A stretch of 41,072 nt of DNA from Candidatus Bathyarchaeota archaeon (GTDB lineage: Archaea; Thermoproteota; DRAE01). This document shows positions 33,872 to 41,072 of this stretch, piece by piece. Each line of letters begins with the position of its first letter. The stretch's first letter is position 1. The DNA lies in contig DRAE01000043.1 of NCBI GenBank assembly GCA_011041895.1, positions 1 through 41,072 of the forward strand. The letters run 5' to 3'. The position numbers and the translations under genes are program-made. The notes below the pieces were generated by a model. It was not told the DNA's origin and searched no databases. It saw only the letters and a list, made by a program, of their open reading frames with translations.

Positions 33872-35576
33872 AAAGGAGAAGAGCCAATACAACTTGCATG
33901 ATAAATGATAATTTTAGTCTCTTTAACGACTCAACTAGGAAAAATTCAAGTTTATCAAAGCATCCTTCCATTGTTATAACTGGAAAGTAGATTCTGCACG
34001 CCGAAAATCTGAACGGTGAAAGATCTTCTATCGCCTTGTCAACGCAGTCAGTTATTTCCTTGAGTAGTTCCTCGTATGATATTTTGATGCCAACTGGAAC
34101 ATATTTATAAGCAGGATTTCTACCGTCGAGAATGTGTGTATCCGTGGTAATAATCTTGAACTCAAAACCGTATCTGCGTTTTAGATCTTTTGAAAGGTTG
34201 ACTTTATAATCCCTCAGAATATTATTCCCATCTATTACTACCATGCCAAATTGTTTTCCATCGATATCTAGGACAAAACTCCTAATACCTCCGGGACCAA
34301 GCCCCTTCTCATAATGTGTAGGAATATTTAACTTGGCAAAGCCTATTTTACATTTCTCAGATAACTTGATAGAGCCTACACGTTTCCTATAGTTAGCAAG
34401 AACGTTCATAAGTGCATTGTATTCCTTTTCAGTAAACGTTTTAGAGAAGGGATATGGCTCCTCAAGAAGAGTTGTCGAGTTATGTGCGTCTACTACGGTA
34501 ACAGGTGAACCTATCTCTGCTTCAACAAGTTTTTGCACGGTGAAGGGCAAGTCCTCGTTTATATCCCTGTCAAGCTCCATTACACAGAGGATATGCCCAC
34601 CTAGGGATATGAAAAGGGAGTTCAGGCAATCACTTCTAAGCTCAGTAACCCCCATCGGCACTTTTCTAGATTTCTTTTCGCATATGAGAATAGCTCTTGC
34701 AAGTTCCATCCACAAATGTCGCCTAAATCCCGGTGAAACAACATTTTCATTATGTGTAGAAGGCCCCTTGGTCACTATACACTTTAAGTTGTTTGACTCA
34801 AGACGCTTTATGACGAAGCCTGGTATATCGCTTGAACCCACATTTCTGAATGGGCCGAAATGTATACAAAAATTTATCCAGGCAATGGCGTCTTTACCTC
34901 TCTTGAAATATAACAGGTCACAGAAAAGAACCTTAAGCTTCCCCATCGATGAAAATATCATGTTTAACGCAGAACGTTTCAGATGGATCCAATTGTCGAG
35001 AAAGGCATAGACAATATCTGTCCCGCGAAAAGGGGAAATCGCATACCCTAGTTTATCGATCGACAAGCACATCCATTTGAGCGCGAGCAAAGCTGAGAGA
35101 ACTGCAAAAACGAATGAAAGTGGTGCCACCTTTTCACATATAAGTATATATGCGGGAACGATGAAAACCATAGATTCCAAAATATAAAGTTTCGACCTAG
35201 CTATGAACTTGAAAACAAGCATAGATATGAATGTGGAAACAGTACATGCTACTGTGAAAATAAGAGATAAAGCCTCGATAAACATGGATAGAGCTAGAGA
35301 AATCGCTAATATAGCTAATGAGATTACAGAAAGTGTAAGAACTCTCTTAACATCTAATCCGTTATCGCTCAAAAACTTTCCGAATACAAAACTTAACAGT
35401 AAGTATAGACATGATACAACAGCTGACAGAAAAAGCCAATCATGTATTGGCGATAAGTGTTTTAAGCTTGCAACATATGAGGATGTAAAGGAGAAAAAAA
35501 GGAGACAGAGAATAGATAGAGACGGTTTGATAGAGCGAGGTATGCTTTTATAGTACGATACAAAAGCCTTGACCAT
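33849..35576 (-). CDS. DUF2070 family membrane protein
   Basis: The 575-residue archaeal protein has about six to seven hydrophobic helices in the first 190 residues (for example LFFSFTSSYVASL, LSVISLAILAISLALSMF, LYLLLSFVFGKFL). A large soluble domain with conserved polar motifs follows: FCIHFGPFRNVGSSDIP, TVVDAHNSTTLLEEPYPFS, and VVIDGNNILRDY with TTDTHILDGR. One more hydrophobic helix closes the C-terminus (LSFIMQVVLALLLSTLLFL). These histidine/aspartate motifs suggest a metal-dependent activity, but DUF2070 has no function known to me. It starts 2 nt after the Sec61beta stop. Confidence 0.85.
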   Translation of the reverse strand: MVKAFVSYYKSIPRSIKPSLSILCLLFFSFTSSYVASLKHLSPIHDWLFLSAVVSCLYLLLSFVFGKFLSDNGLDVKRVLTLSVISLAILAISLALSMFIEALSLIFTVACTVSTFISMLVFKFIARSKLYILESMVFIVPAYILICEKVAPLSFVFAVLSALLALKWMCLSIDKLGYAISPFRGTDIVYAFLDNWIHLKRSALNMIFSSMGKLKVLFCDLLYFKRGKDAIAWINFCIHFGPFRNVGSSDIPGFVIKRLESNNLKCIVTKGPSTHNENVVSPGFRRHLWMELARAILICEKKSRKVPMGVTELRSDCLNSLFISLGGHILCVMELDRDINEDLPFTVQKLVEAEIGSPVTVVDAHNSTTLLEEPYPFSKTFTEKEYNALMNVLANYRKRVGSIKLSEKCKIGFAKLNIPTHYEKGLGPGGIRSFVLDIDGKQFGMVVIDGNNILRDYKVNLSKDLKRRYGFEFKIITTDTHILDGRNPAYKYVPVGIKISYEELLKEITDCVDKAIEDLSPFRFSACRIYFPVITMEGCFDKLEFFLVESLKRLKLSFIMQVVLALLLSTLLFLH

Positions 35577-35578
35577 TT

Positions 35579-35767
35579 CTATGGTGTAATTGTTTTAGGC
35601 CCAAAAACGTTAGCAAGAATCACGATAGTCATCAGTATTACAGTTAGAGCTACGACAAAATATGGTGAAATCTTGAATCCGTAACTTTCTTCCTCGTAGA
35701 ATCTTAGTAGGCCTGCGCTGGATGCAGGCCCCTTTGCTCTTCTCTCCCTACGTTCTCGGCGAGACAT
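35579..35767 (-). CDS. secG: Protein translocase subunit Sec61 beta
   Basis: The 62-residue tail-anchored subunit of the SecYE translocon. A basic N-terminus (SRRERRERRAKGPASSAGLLRF) contains the conserved small-residue stretch, followed by EESYGFKISPYFVVALTVI and a single transmembrane helix VALTVILMTIVILANVF. Length is typical. It is paired with the DUF2070 gene 2 nt downstream, hinting that DUF2070 works at the membrane-protein or secretion site. Confidence 0.93.
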   Translation of the reverse strand: MSRRERRERRAKGPASSAGLLRFYEEESYGFKISPYFVVALTVILMTIVILANVFGPKTITP

Positions 35768-35795
35768 TTCAAAAAATAAAAAGTGAGAAAAATAT

Positions 35796-36761
35796 TTAGG
35801 TTATACCGCAAAGTTCAAGTAACTGGTTCCATTCTTTATCTACGTCTTCCTGTATCCTTGCGATTAAATCTTCTCTTTTCTCTGGCTTAAATAGGTGAGC
35901 AAATCGCCCCTGCAATTTGAGATATTCCTCGATAGGTTTCTTTAGCTTCGGGTTTTTAGCTATCGCGAGACTTGGCGGTGAGAGTTTGTATTCTCTAGTT
36001 TCAGGATCATATTCCCATAATGGAAATGCACAGGTTTCAACAGCGAGTTTAGCAACCCTTATAGTCATGTTCGGCGGGAATCTCCATCCTCTGCAGCATG
36101 GGCTTATCGCATGTATGAAAGCTGGGCCCTTGTATTCTATTCCCTTGCGCGCCTTCTCCATTAAGTCACGCCAATAAGCAGGTGACGCTGTCGCAACATA
36201 TGCATTTCCATGAGCAGCTATTATGTTGGCAATTGGTTTTCTAGCCTCTAGCTTCCCTGGTATGACTTTTCCAACTTGACTAGTTGTCGTCCAAGCGTAA
36301 CGTGGAGTAGCACCTGATCTCTGGATACCAGTGTTCATGTAGGCATTGTTATCATAAAGGACATAGAGGAAATTGTGACCCCTCTCTATAGCGCCACTTA
36401 GGGACTGGAGACCAATATCCACGGTGCCTCCGTCGCCACCAAAGACTATAATGTCTGGAACCTTTTTAACTACTCCCTTGTCTTTGAGAGCCTTAAACGC
36501 TAGCTCCACACCACTAGCTGTCGCGGCAGCGTTCTCGAATGCATTGTGAATCCATGGAACCGCCCATGCAGTATATGGGAATATGGTGCCAGCGACCTCC
36601 CAACAGCCGGTTGCATGAACGACTACTACATGTTTTGGGTCAGGAACGCTATGCATAACTAGTCTACCTATGATCCCAGCTGCACAGCCAGCGCATAGTC
36701 TGTGGCCTGATGTGAATAAACTTCTTTTTTTAGCTAGCTCACGCAAATTTATCCAACTCAT
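35796..36761 (-). CDS. porB: 2-oxoacid:ferredoxin oxidoreductase beta subunit (pyruvate type)
   Basis: The 321-residue thiamine-pyrophosphate subunit. SGHRLCAGCAAGIIGRL has two cluster cysteines near residue 22, IIVFGGDGGTVDIGLQSL has the TPP GDG motif near residues 104-121, and SPCCRGWRFP has a further cysteine near 220. Together with PorA, PorG and PorD it oxidises pyruvate to acetyl-CoA, reducing ferredoxin. It overlaps the porA stop by 4 nt; last gene of the operon. Confidence 0.96.
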   Translation of the reverse strand: MSWINLRELAKKRSLFTSGHRLCAGCAAGIIGRLVMHSVPDPKHVVVVHATGCWEVAGTIFPYTAWAVPWIHNAFENAAATASGVELAFKALKDKGVVKKVPDIIVFGGDGGTVDIGLQSLSGAIERGHNFLYVLYDNNAYMNTGIQRSGATPRYAWTTTSQVGKVIPGKLEARKPIANIIAAHGNAYVATASPAYWRDLMEKARKGIEYKGPAFIHAISPCCRGWRFPPNMTIRVAKLAVETCAFPLWEYDPETREYKLSPPSLAIAKNPKLKKPIEEYLKLQGRFAHLFKPEKREDLIARIQEDVDKEWNQLLELCGIT

Positions 36762-37975
36762 TCTCTCACCCCTACAAACTCAATCTTCCTCTTTGGTTTT
36801 CCAGATTTTACAGTTTCAACTAAGTCATCGTAGATGGATTTCAGCATTTCCATGGTCATGTCTCTTCCACCAAGGCCATAGATGTAACCATTGATGAATG
36901 GATGTACATCGGAGTCGTAGAGGGCGGATCTAACCTCATTGTACACGGGGCCTCCCATTGCTCCGAAGGCACCGCTTCTGTCAAGCACAGCCACCCCTTT
37001 GACTCCCTCAAGCGCCTTTGGAAGTTCCTCATATGGGAATGGTCTAAATGTTCTAATTCGTACAAGCCCTAATTTATCATCTCCCTTGCTGATTAGCTTG
37101 TCGATCAATGACTTGACTGTTCCCGCTGTTGAGCTTAGGCATATGAATGCATACTCGGCTGAATCCATGTTATATGTCTCTATGAACCCATTTCCATAGC
37201 TCCTTCCACTAATCTTAGCGTACTCATCATGAACCTTCCTTATAACCTCGCGCGACTTTTCCATTGCATCCTCCTGTTGACGCTTATGCTCAAAATAGTA
37301 ATCCCATAAGTCTAAAGGCCCAAATGTCAAGGGAACCTCATTTTCAGGATTTAGTGTTAGTGGAACTTTCTTGCCGAATACCTCGATTTCAGCTGGAATC
37401 CTGTGCTTGACAAAGTTACTTACTTTTTCATCCTCTAAAACGTCCACGTTTTGAGTTGTGTGGCTGATTAGGAAGCCGTCAAGCATTACCATTACTGGAA
37501 GAAGAACCTTATGGTTTTCGCCTATTCTGAAAGCTTGTATCACGGTGTCATATGCTTCCTGTGCGTCTTCACAATATATCTGAATCCAGCATGCGTCTCT
37601 CTCAGCCATGCTGTCTCCGTGATCTGTGTGTATATTTATCGGGCCGCTTAGCGCTCTGTTGACGATGGCCATGACAACTGGCAGACGAAGGGAAGATACA
37701 ATATATAGTATCTCGTGCATCAGGGCTAGTCCATTTGCTGACGTGGCTGTGAACGTTCTAGCTCCTGCTGCTGACGCTCCAACGATCATAGAAATTGCCG
37801 AATGCTCCGATTCTGCGCAAGCATAGTATGCCTTGAGCTCTCCGTTTGCAACATACTCGGATAGTTTCTCCACTATTATGGTTTGGGGAGTTATTGGGAA
37901 CGCCGCTATAACGTCGACATTTGACTGTTTAACGGCATATGCAACAGCTTCATCACCATTTAGAGCTAGCATCAT
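36758..37975 (-). CDS. porA: 2-oxoacid:ferredoxin oxidoreductase alpha subunit (pyruvate type)
   Basis: The 405-residue subunit. MLALNGDEAVAYAVKQSNVDV is followed by AAFPITPQTIIVEKLSEYV, the family's substrate-site YPITP segment, then ESEHSAISMIVGASAAGAR and TSANGLALMHEIL. The C-terminal part has VRIRTFRPFPYEELPKAL and AVLDRSGAFGAMGGPVYNE. The heterotetrameric arrangement (separate A, B, G, D) is the archaeal form. Start ATG ATG, 7 nt after porD. Confidence 0.96.
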   Translation of the reverse strand: MMLALNGDEAVAYAVKQSNVDVIAAFPITPQTIIVEKLSEYVANGELKAYYACAESEHSAISMIVGASAAGARTFTATSANGLALMHEILYIVSSLRLPVVMAIVNRALSGPINIHTDHGDSMAERDACWIQIYCEDAQEAYDTVIQAFRIGENHKVLLPVMVMLDGFLISHTTQNVDVLEDEKVSNFVKHRIPAEIEVFGKKVPLTLNPENEVPLTFGPLDLWDYYFEHKRQQEDAMEKSREVIRKVHDEYAKISGRSYGNGFIETYNMDSAEYAFICLSSTAGTVKSLIDKLISKGDDKLGLVRIRTFRPFPYEELPKALEGVKGVAVLDRSGAFGAMGGPVYNEVRSALYDSDVHPFINGYIYGLGGRDMTMEMLKSIYDDLVETVKSGKPKRKIEFVGVRE

Positions 37976-37981
37976 CTTCCT

Positions 37982-38263
37982 TCACTCCTCCTTAACCATC
38001 GTTATAGCTTTAACAGGGCACATCTCTGCACAGATTCCACATCCCTTACAATAGCGGTAGTCCACTTGTACGGTGTTGCCATCCCAGACAATGCTGTCAT
38101 CTGGGCAGAAGATCCAGCATGTTAAGCATTTAGTGCACTTACTTTGATCAATCACCGGCTTAAATGTTCTCCAGTCCCCAGTATGATATTCCGTTGCCTT
38201 CTTGAATGGAACCCCAGCTATCGGAATCTGCTTCCAACCGGGCTTGGCAAGATCTTCACTCAA
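37982..38263 (-). CDS. porD: 2-oxoacid:ferredoxin oxidoreductase delta subunit (2x 4Fe-4S ferredoxin)
   Basis: The ferredoxin-like subunit passes electrons from PorB to external ferredoxin. Two cluster motifs are seen: CTKCLTCWIFCPDD and CKGCGICAEMCPVKAI, each with CxxCxxCxxxCP. I chose the TTG at 38263 (93 residues) because AAGGAGG lies 9 nt upstream; an upstream in-frame start at 38302 would overlap porG by 47 nt. With the chosen start the overlap is 8 nt. Confidence 0.94.
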   Translation of the reverse strand: MSEDLAKPGWKQIPIAGVPFKKATEYHTGDWRTFKPVIDQSKCTKCLTCWIFCPDDSIVWDGNTVQVDYRYCKGCGICAEMCPVKAITMVKEE

Positions 38264-38822
38264 CTTTCTTAACCTCCTTGTAAGCTTCTTTAATAAGCTC
38301 AATGTTCTTTCTAGCTATCTCCTCTGAAAATCTCTCGAGGAAGATCTCTCTCGTCGTCTCAAGCATTGTTTTCAATGGTATTACTTCTCTGGCCTTCAGC
38401 AGTGCACCCAACATAGCAGTATTTGTGATACCTCTGCCTAGAATTTTAACCGCTAGGCTTGTGGCATCTAGGAACCATATGTCGTGTGGACCCTTCATCT
38501 TGTCAATGTATTGTTCAAGATACTTCTCGGGTATGTTTAGAACTAGTGCTCCATTCTCCTTTAACCCGCTTGTGACGGGGACACTCTTTAGTAGGGTATG
38601 GTCTAAAACTACTACGATATCTGGGTTATAGATTCCACAGTGTATCCTGATGGGTTCCTTAGATATTCTGGCATATGCTCTTATGGGAGCCCCTTCTCTT
38701 TCAGGACCGAACTCTGGAAAGCTTTGGACATACATGCCTTCCCTGATGGCGGCCCTTGCAAGTATCTGTACGGCAGTCCAAGCTCCTTGGCCACCTCTAC
38801 CATGAAAACGTATTTCTATCAA
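38256..38822 (-). CDS. porG: 2-oxoacid:ferredoxin oxidoreductase gamma subunit
   Basis: The 188-residue subunit begins IEIRFHGRGGQGAWTAVQIL, the typical gamma-subunit start, and includes FPEFGPEREGAPIRAYARIS and LLKSVPVTSGLKENGALVLN. First gene of porGDAB; TTG start. The 72-nt gap to glyA on the other strand holds both promoters. Confidence 0.95.
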   Translation of the reverse strand: MIEIRFHGRGGQGAWTAVQILARAAIREGMYVQSFPEFGPEREGAPIRAYARISKEPIRIHCGIYNPDIVVVLDHTLLKSVPVTSGLKENGALVLNIPEKYLEQYIDKMKGPHDIWFLDATSLAVKILGRGITNTAMLGALLKAREVIPLKTMLETTREIFLERFSEEIARKNIELIKEAYKEVKKVE

Positions 38823-38894
38823 CTTTAGTCACCTATTCTTACAGTTAAATACAATAGGTTAACAGTTGATTTATATTTAGCGGAGGGAGTGAAT

Positions 38895-40199
38895 GTGAGC
38901 GAAGAATATAAAAGAGCGATTGAACTTATGAAGAAACATCATGAGTGGATGCATCAAACGATAAATTTGATAGCAAGCGAGAACGTCTCATCACCTGCAG
39001 TAAGGATGGCCATGACATGTGACTTTGGACACCGATACGCTGAAGGATGGCCCGGTGAACGAGTCTATGCAGGATGCATATACATCGATGAAATGGAGCT
39101 TTTAGCTATTGACTTGATGAAAGAAATCTTTAAGGCAGAGTTCGCGGATGTGAGGCCTATATCAGGAGTGGTAGCTAATCTTGCAATTTATACAGCGTTT
39201 ACCAAACCCGGAGACAGAATGATGGCATTATCAATACCATGTGGTGGCCATATAAGTATGGGAAGAGGAAAAATAGGTGGAACTGCAGGGGCAGTCCATG
39301 GCTTAAGGGTAACATATTTCCCATACAATGAAAAAGAGCTAAACATAGACCCTGATGCAACAATAAAGAAAATTAGAAGAAGCTTTGAGAAAGGTAAAAA
39401 AATAAAGTTGTTAATGTTCGGGGGGAGCGTATTCCCATTTCCACATCCTGTGAAAGAGATTGCAGATGTAGCAAAGGAATATGATATAATTGTGAACTAT
39501 GATGCAGCACATGTTGCAGGGCTAATAGCAGGAGGGATTTTCCAAGATCCCTTGAGGGAAGGTGCAGATACCATGACTATGAGCACGCACAAGACTCTTC
39601 CAGGGCCGCAGCGTGGAGCTATAGTTGCCTATGAAAAATATGCTGAACCTATTAAGAGAGCAGTATTCCCAGGACTTGTAAGTAATCACCATCTGCATAG
39701 CATTGCAGCTCTTGTAATAGCGTTAGCTGAAATAAAGGCCTTTGGTGAAGACTATGCCCGAGCCATTGTGAAAAATGCAAAAGCATTAGCACAGGCACTT
39801 TATGAAAGGGGGTTAAATGTGCTAGGCGAGGAAAAAGGGTTCACAGAGTCCCATGTACTTCTTGTGGACATTACAAAATATGGCGATGGCGGTACTCTTG
39901 AAAAGAAGTTGGAGAGTGCTAACATAATAGTCAACAGAAACCTGCTTCCATGGGATATAAGAGAAGGAAGAAACTATATGCACCCAGGAGGAATCAGACT
40001 TGGAACAAGCGAAGTAACAAGACTTGGCATGGGACCGTCAGAAATGGAGGACATAGCTGAGTTCATAGCAAGGGTAGTCGTTAAAGGCGAGGATGTCGAT
40101 AAAGTTGCAAAGGATGTGGCTGAATTTAGGAAAGAGTATACGAAACTTCACTACTGCTTTGAGACAGTCGAAGACGCCTACAGGTACTTGGGACCGTAG
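38895..40199 (+). CDS. glyA: Serine hydroxymethyltransferase
   Basis: The 434-residue pyridoxal-phosphate enzyme interconverts serine and glycine with a one-carbon unit on a pterin. Motifs: NLIASENVSSPAVR near residue 25, RYAEGWPGERVYAGC, the PLP lysine in TMSTHKTLPGPQRGAIVAY near residue 232, and HPGGIRLGTSEVTRLGMG near the C-terminus. I chose GTG 38895 because GGAGGG lies about 8 nt upstream; GTG 38889 is too close to it. TTAAATA near 38846-38852 may be the TATA box. Functionally linked to gcvT/gcvH. Confidence 0.96.
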   Translation: MSEEYKRAIELMKKHHEWMHQTINLIASENVSSPAVRMAMTCDFGHRYAEGWPGERVYAGCIYIDEMELLAIDLMKEIFKAEFADVRPISGVVANLAIYTAFTKPGDRMMALSIPCGGHISMGRGKIGGTAGAVHGLRVTYFPYNEKELNIDPDATIKKIRRSFEKGKKIKLLMFGGSVFPFPHPVKEIADVAKEYDIIVNYDAAHVAGLIAGGIFQDPLREGADTMTMSTHKTLPGPQRGAIVAYEKYAEPIKRAVFPGLVSNHHLHSIAALVIALAEIKAFGEDYARAIVKNAKALAQALYERGLNVLGEEKGFTESHVLLVDITKYGDGGTLEKKLESANIIVNRNLLPWDIREGRNYMHPGGIRLGTSEVTRLGMGPSEMEDIAEFIARVVVKGEDVDKVAKDVAEFRKEYTKLHYCFETVEDAYRYLGP

Positions 40200-40287
40200 A
40201 AATAAAGATATAAAAGAAAAATGTAAGATATATAAGGAATTTCCCTAGAGACCCTTCTAAGTTTCTTATTTGTAAGGTGATGCAGAC

Positions 40288-41072
40288 TTGAAGCTGAATG
40301 AATTCTACCTAGCAAGGAACCCCCCAATAGTGACGGACAGACTTTCATACGACAGAATGCTAGATGAGCTAATGCATTCAGGCGTAGGTGATCTAATAGT
40401 CACTGATGAAAATGGAACATACAGGGGGCTGCTTAGGTGTACAACTTTAATGAGGCAAGCCTCAGAGGAGCACTGGGAACTTCTCCTAGATAAAAATGCC
40501 CCTGCATTCAAGCTTGGAGATAACCTAAAGAGCGTTCTAAGGAAAATTATTGAACATCGTATGTCAAGTGCTGCAGTAGTTGATGAGAATAATAAAGTGA
40601 TAGGCGGGATAACTGACTGGGAGCTCTTAGCGAAAGTTATCCTTAGACTAACTACTAAGGTTACAGTAGAAGATTTAGCGGAGGTTGAGCCATTTTCAAC
40701 GATATGGTGGGGAACTCCACTCTACTTAGCCAAAAGGATAATGGACATTGACAAAAGTACATGTGCAATTCTGATAGATGAACATGGCAAGCTAGCAGGA
40801 ACCTTAGATTATCCGGCAATTCTACGAGGAAGCGAGAGAGTAACCGTTGAAAAGACTTCAAGTCTCATAGGGCCATCAGGCGACGTGGGAGGATGGGATC
40901 CAGATTCTATATTTTACATCACGAAAAAGGTGCTTACACCATCAAACAAGCCATGCAAAGAGTTCATGTATCCTCTTCTGACATGCTACCAGGAGAGCAG
41001 CGTTCAAGAATGTGCAAAGAACATGCTTATAAAAAGAGTTCCTGCAATTGTAGTGATAGACTATAATGAGAA
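40288..41072 (+). CDS. CBS-domain protein, C-terminus cut by window edge
   Basis: TTG at 40288, preceded by AAGGTGAT at 8 nt, opens a frame that stays open to the edge, 261 residues visible. It begins LKLNEFYLARNPPIVTDRLS and contains repeated CBS units: GVGDLIVTDENGTYRGLLR near residues 34-52, SSAAVVDENNKVIGGITDWE near 93-112, TCAILIDEHGKLAGTLDYP near 156-174, and a fourth starting near PLLTCYQESSVQECAKNML. CBS pairs bind adenosyl nucleotides and regulate partner domains or act alone. With four units visible it may be a stand-alone sensor. The function is unknown. Confidence 0.8.
   Translation, partial: MKLNEFYLARNPPIVTDRLSYDRMLDELMHSGVGDLIVTDENGTYRGLLRCTTLMRQASEEHWELLLDKNAPAFKLGDNLKSVLRKIIEHRMSSAAVVDENNKVIGGITDWELLAKVILRLTTKVTVEDLAEVEPFSTIWWGTPLYLAKRIMDIDKSTCAILIDEHGKLAGTLDYPAILRGSERVTVEKTSSLIGPSGDVGGWDPDSIFYITKKVLTPSNKPCKEFMYPLLTCYQESSVQECAKNMLIKRVPAIVVIDYNE

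Overview
The window is archaeal chromosome. It carries 16S and 23S rRNA genes, six tRNAs, and a nearly complete set of archaeal information-processing genes: aIF1A, both aIF2 alpha and beta, topoisomerase VI, PCNA, a two-subunit primase, GINS, RpoF and RpoL, TFS, Csl4, Nop10, SRP54, Pus10, Dph2 and ribosomal proteins eL21, uL16, eL42 and eS27. By eye the protein genes are about 40 % G+C, while the rRNAs and tRNAs are strikingly GC-rich. That contrast suggests a hyperthermophile. No tRNA-Ala lies between 16S and 23S and no 5S follows 23S, which fits the TACK/Asgard side of the Archaea better than Euryarchaeota. I cannot name the lineage. No mobile element, CRISPR array or integrated virus was seen.

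Layout. 1-3471: a minus-strand secreted/membrane protein that looks like ribophorin I (cut by the window edge), a DUF354 gene, a FUN14-family membrane protein, initiator tRNA-Met and a stand-alone Lrp/AsnC ligand-binding domain. 3553-8780: minus-strand rRNA transcription unit reading leader, 16S, short spacer, 23S and then, one nucleotide beyond the 23S processing stem, the RNase P RNA. 8949-9367: plus-strand tRNA cluster Ala-His-Leu-Ser-Asn. 9386-13987: minus-strand operon aIF2beta, aIF1A, RIO1, KH protein, Top6B, Top6A. 14080-26500: nineteen consecutive plus-strand information genes from srp54 to nop10. 26509-30159: minus-strand gcvT-gcvH-aglB. 30220-33871: CofE-like protein, a small zinc ribbon (minus), topoisomerase IA, a small zinc protein and a three-helix membrane protein resembling OSTC/OST3. 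33849-38822: minus-strand Sec61beta-DUF2070 pair and the porG-porD-porA-porB operon. 38895-41072: glyA and a partial CBS-domain gene.

Three themes stand out. First, oligosaccharyltransferase: AglB/STT3, a ribophorin I-like protein and an OSTC/OST3-like protein all lie in one 41-kb window together with Sec61beta, suggesting an archaeal multi-subunit, translocon-linked N-glycosylation complex. Second, RNA organisation: RNase P RNA is fused in tandem to the rRNA unit and has a rewritten but base-paired P4 core. Third, initiation: the aIF2alpha gene appears to start with AUA, the initiator tRNA has U1:A72 instead of A1:U72, and the 16S RNA differs from the usual sequence at two P-site positions (1400 and 1498). 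These may be connected, or may partly be sequence errors; each can be tested separately. The glycine cleavage T and H genes together with glyA also point to active glycine/serine one-carbon metabolism.
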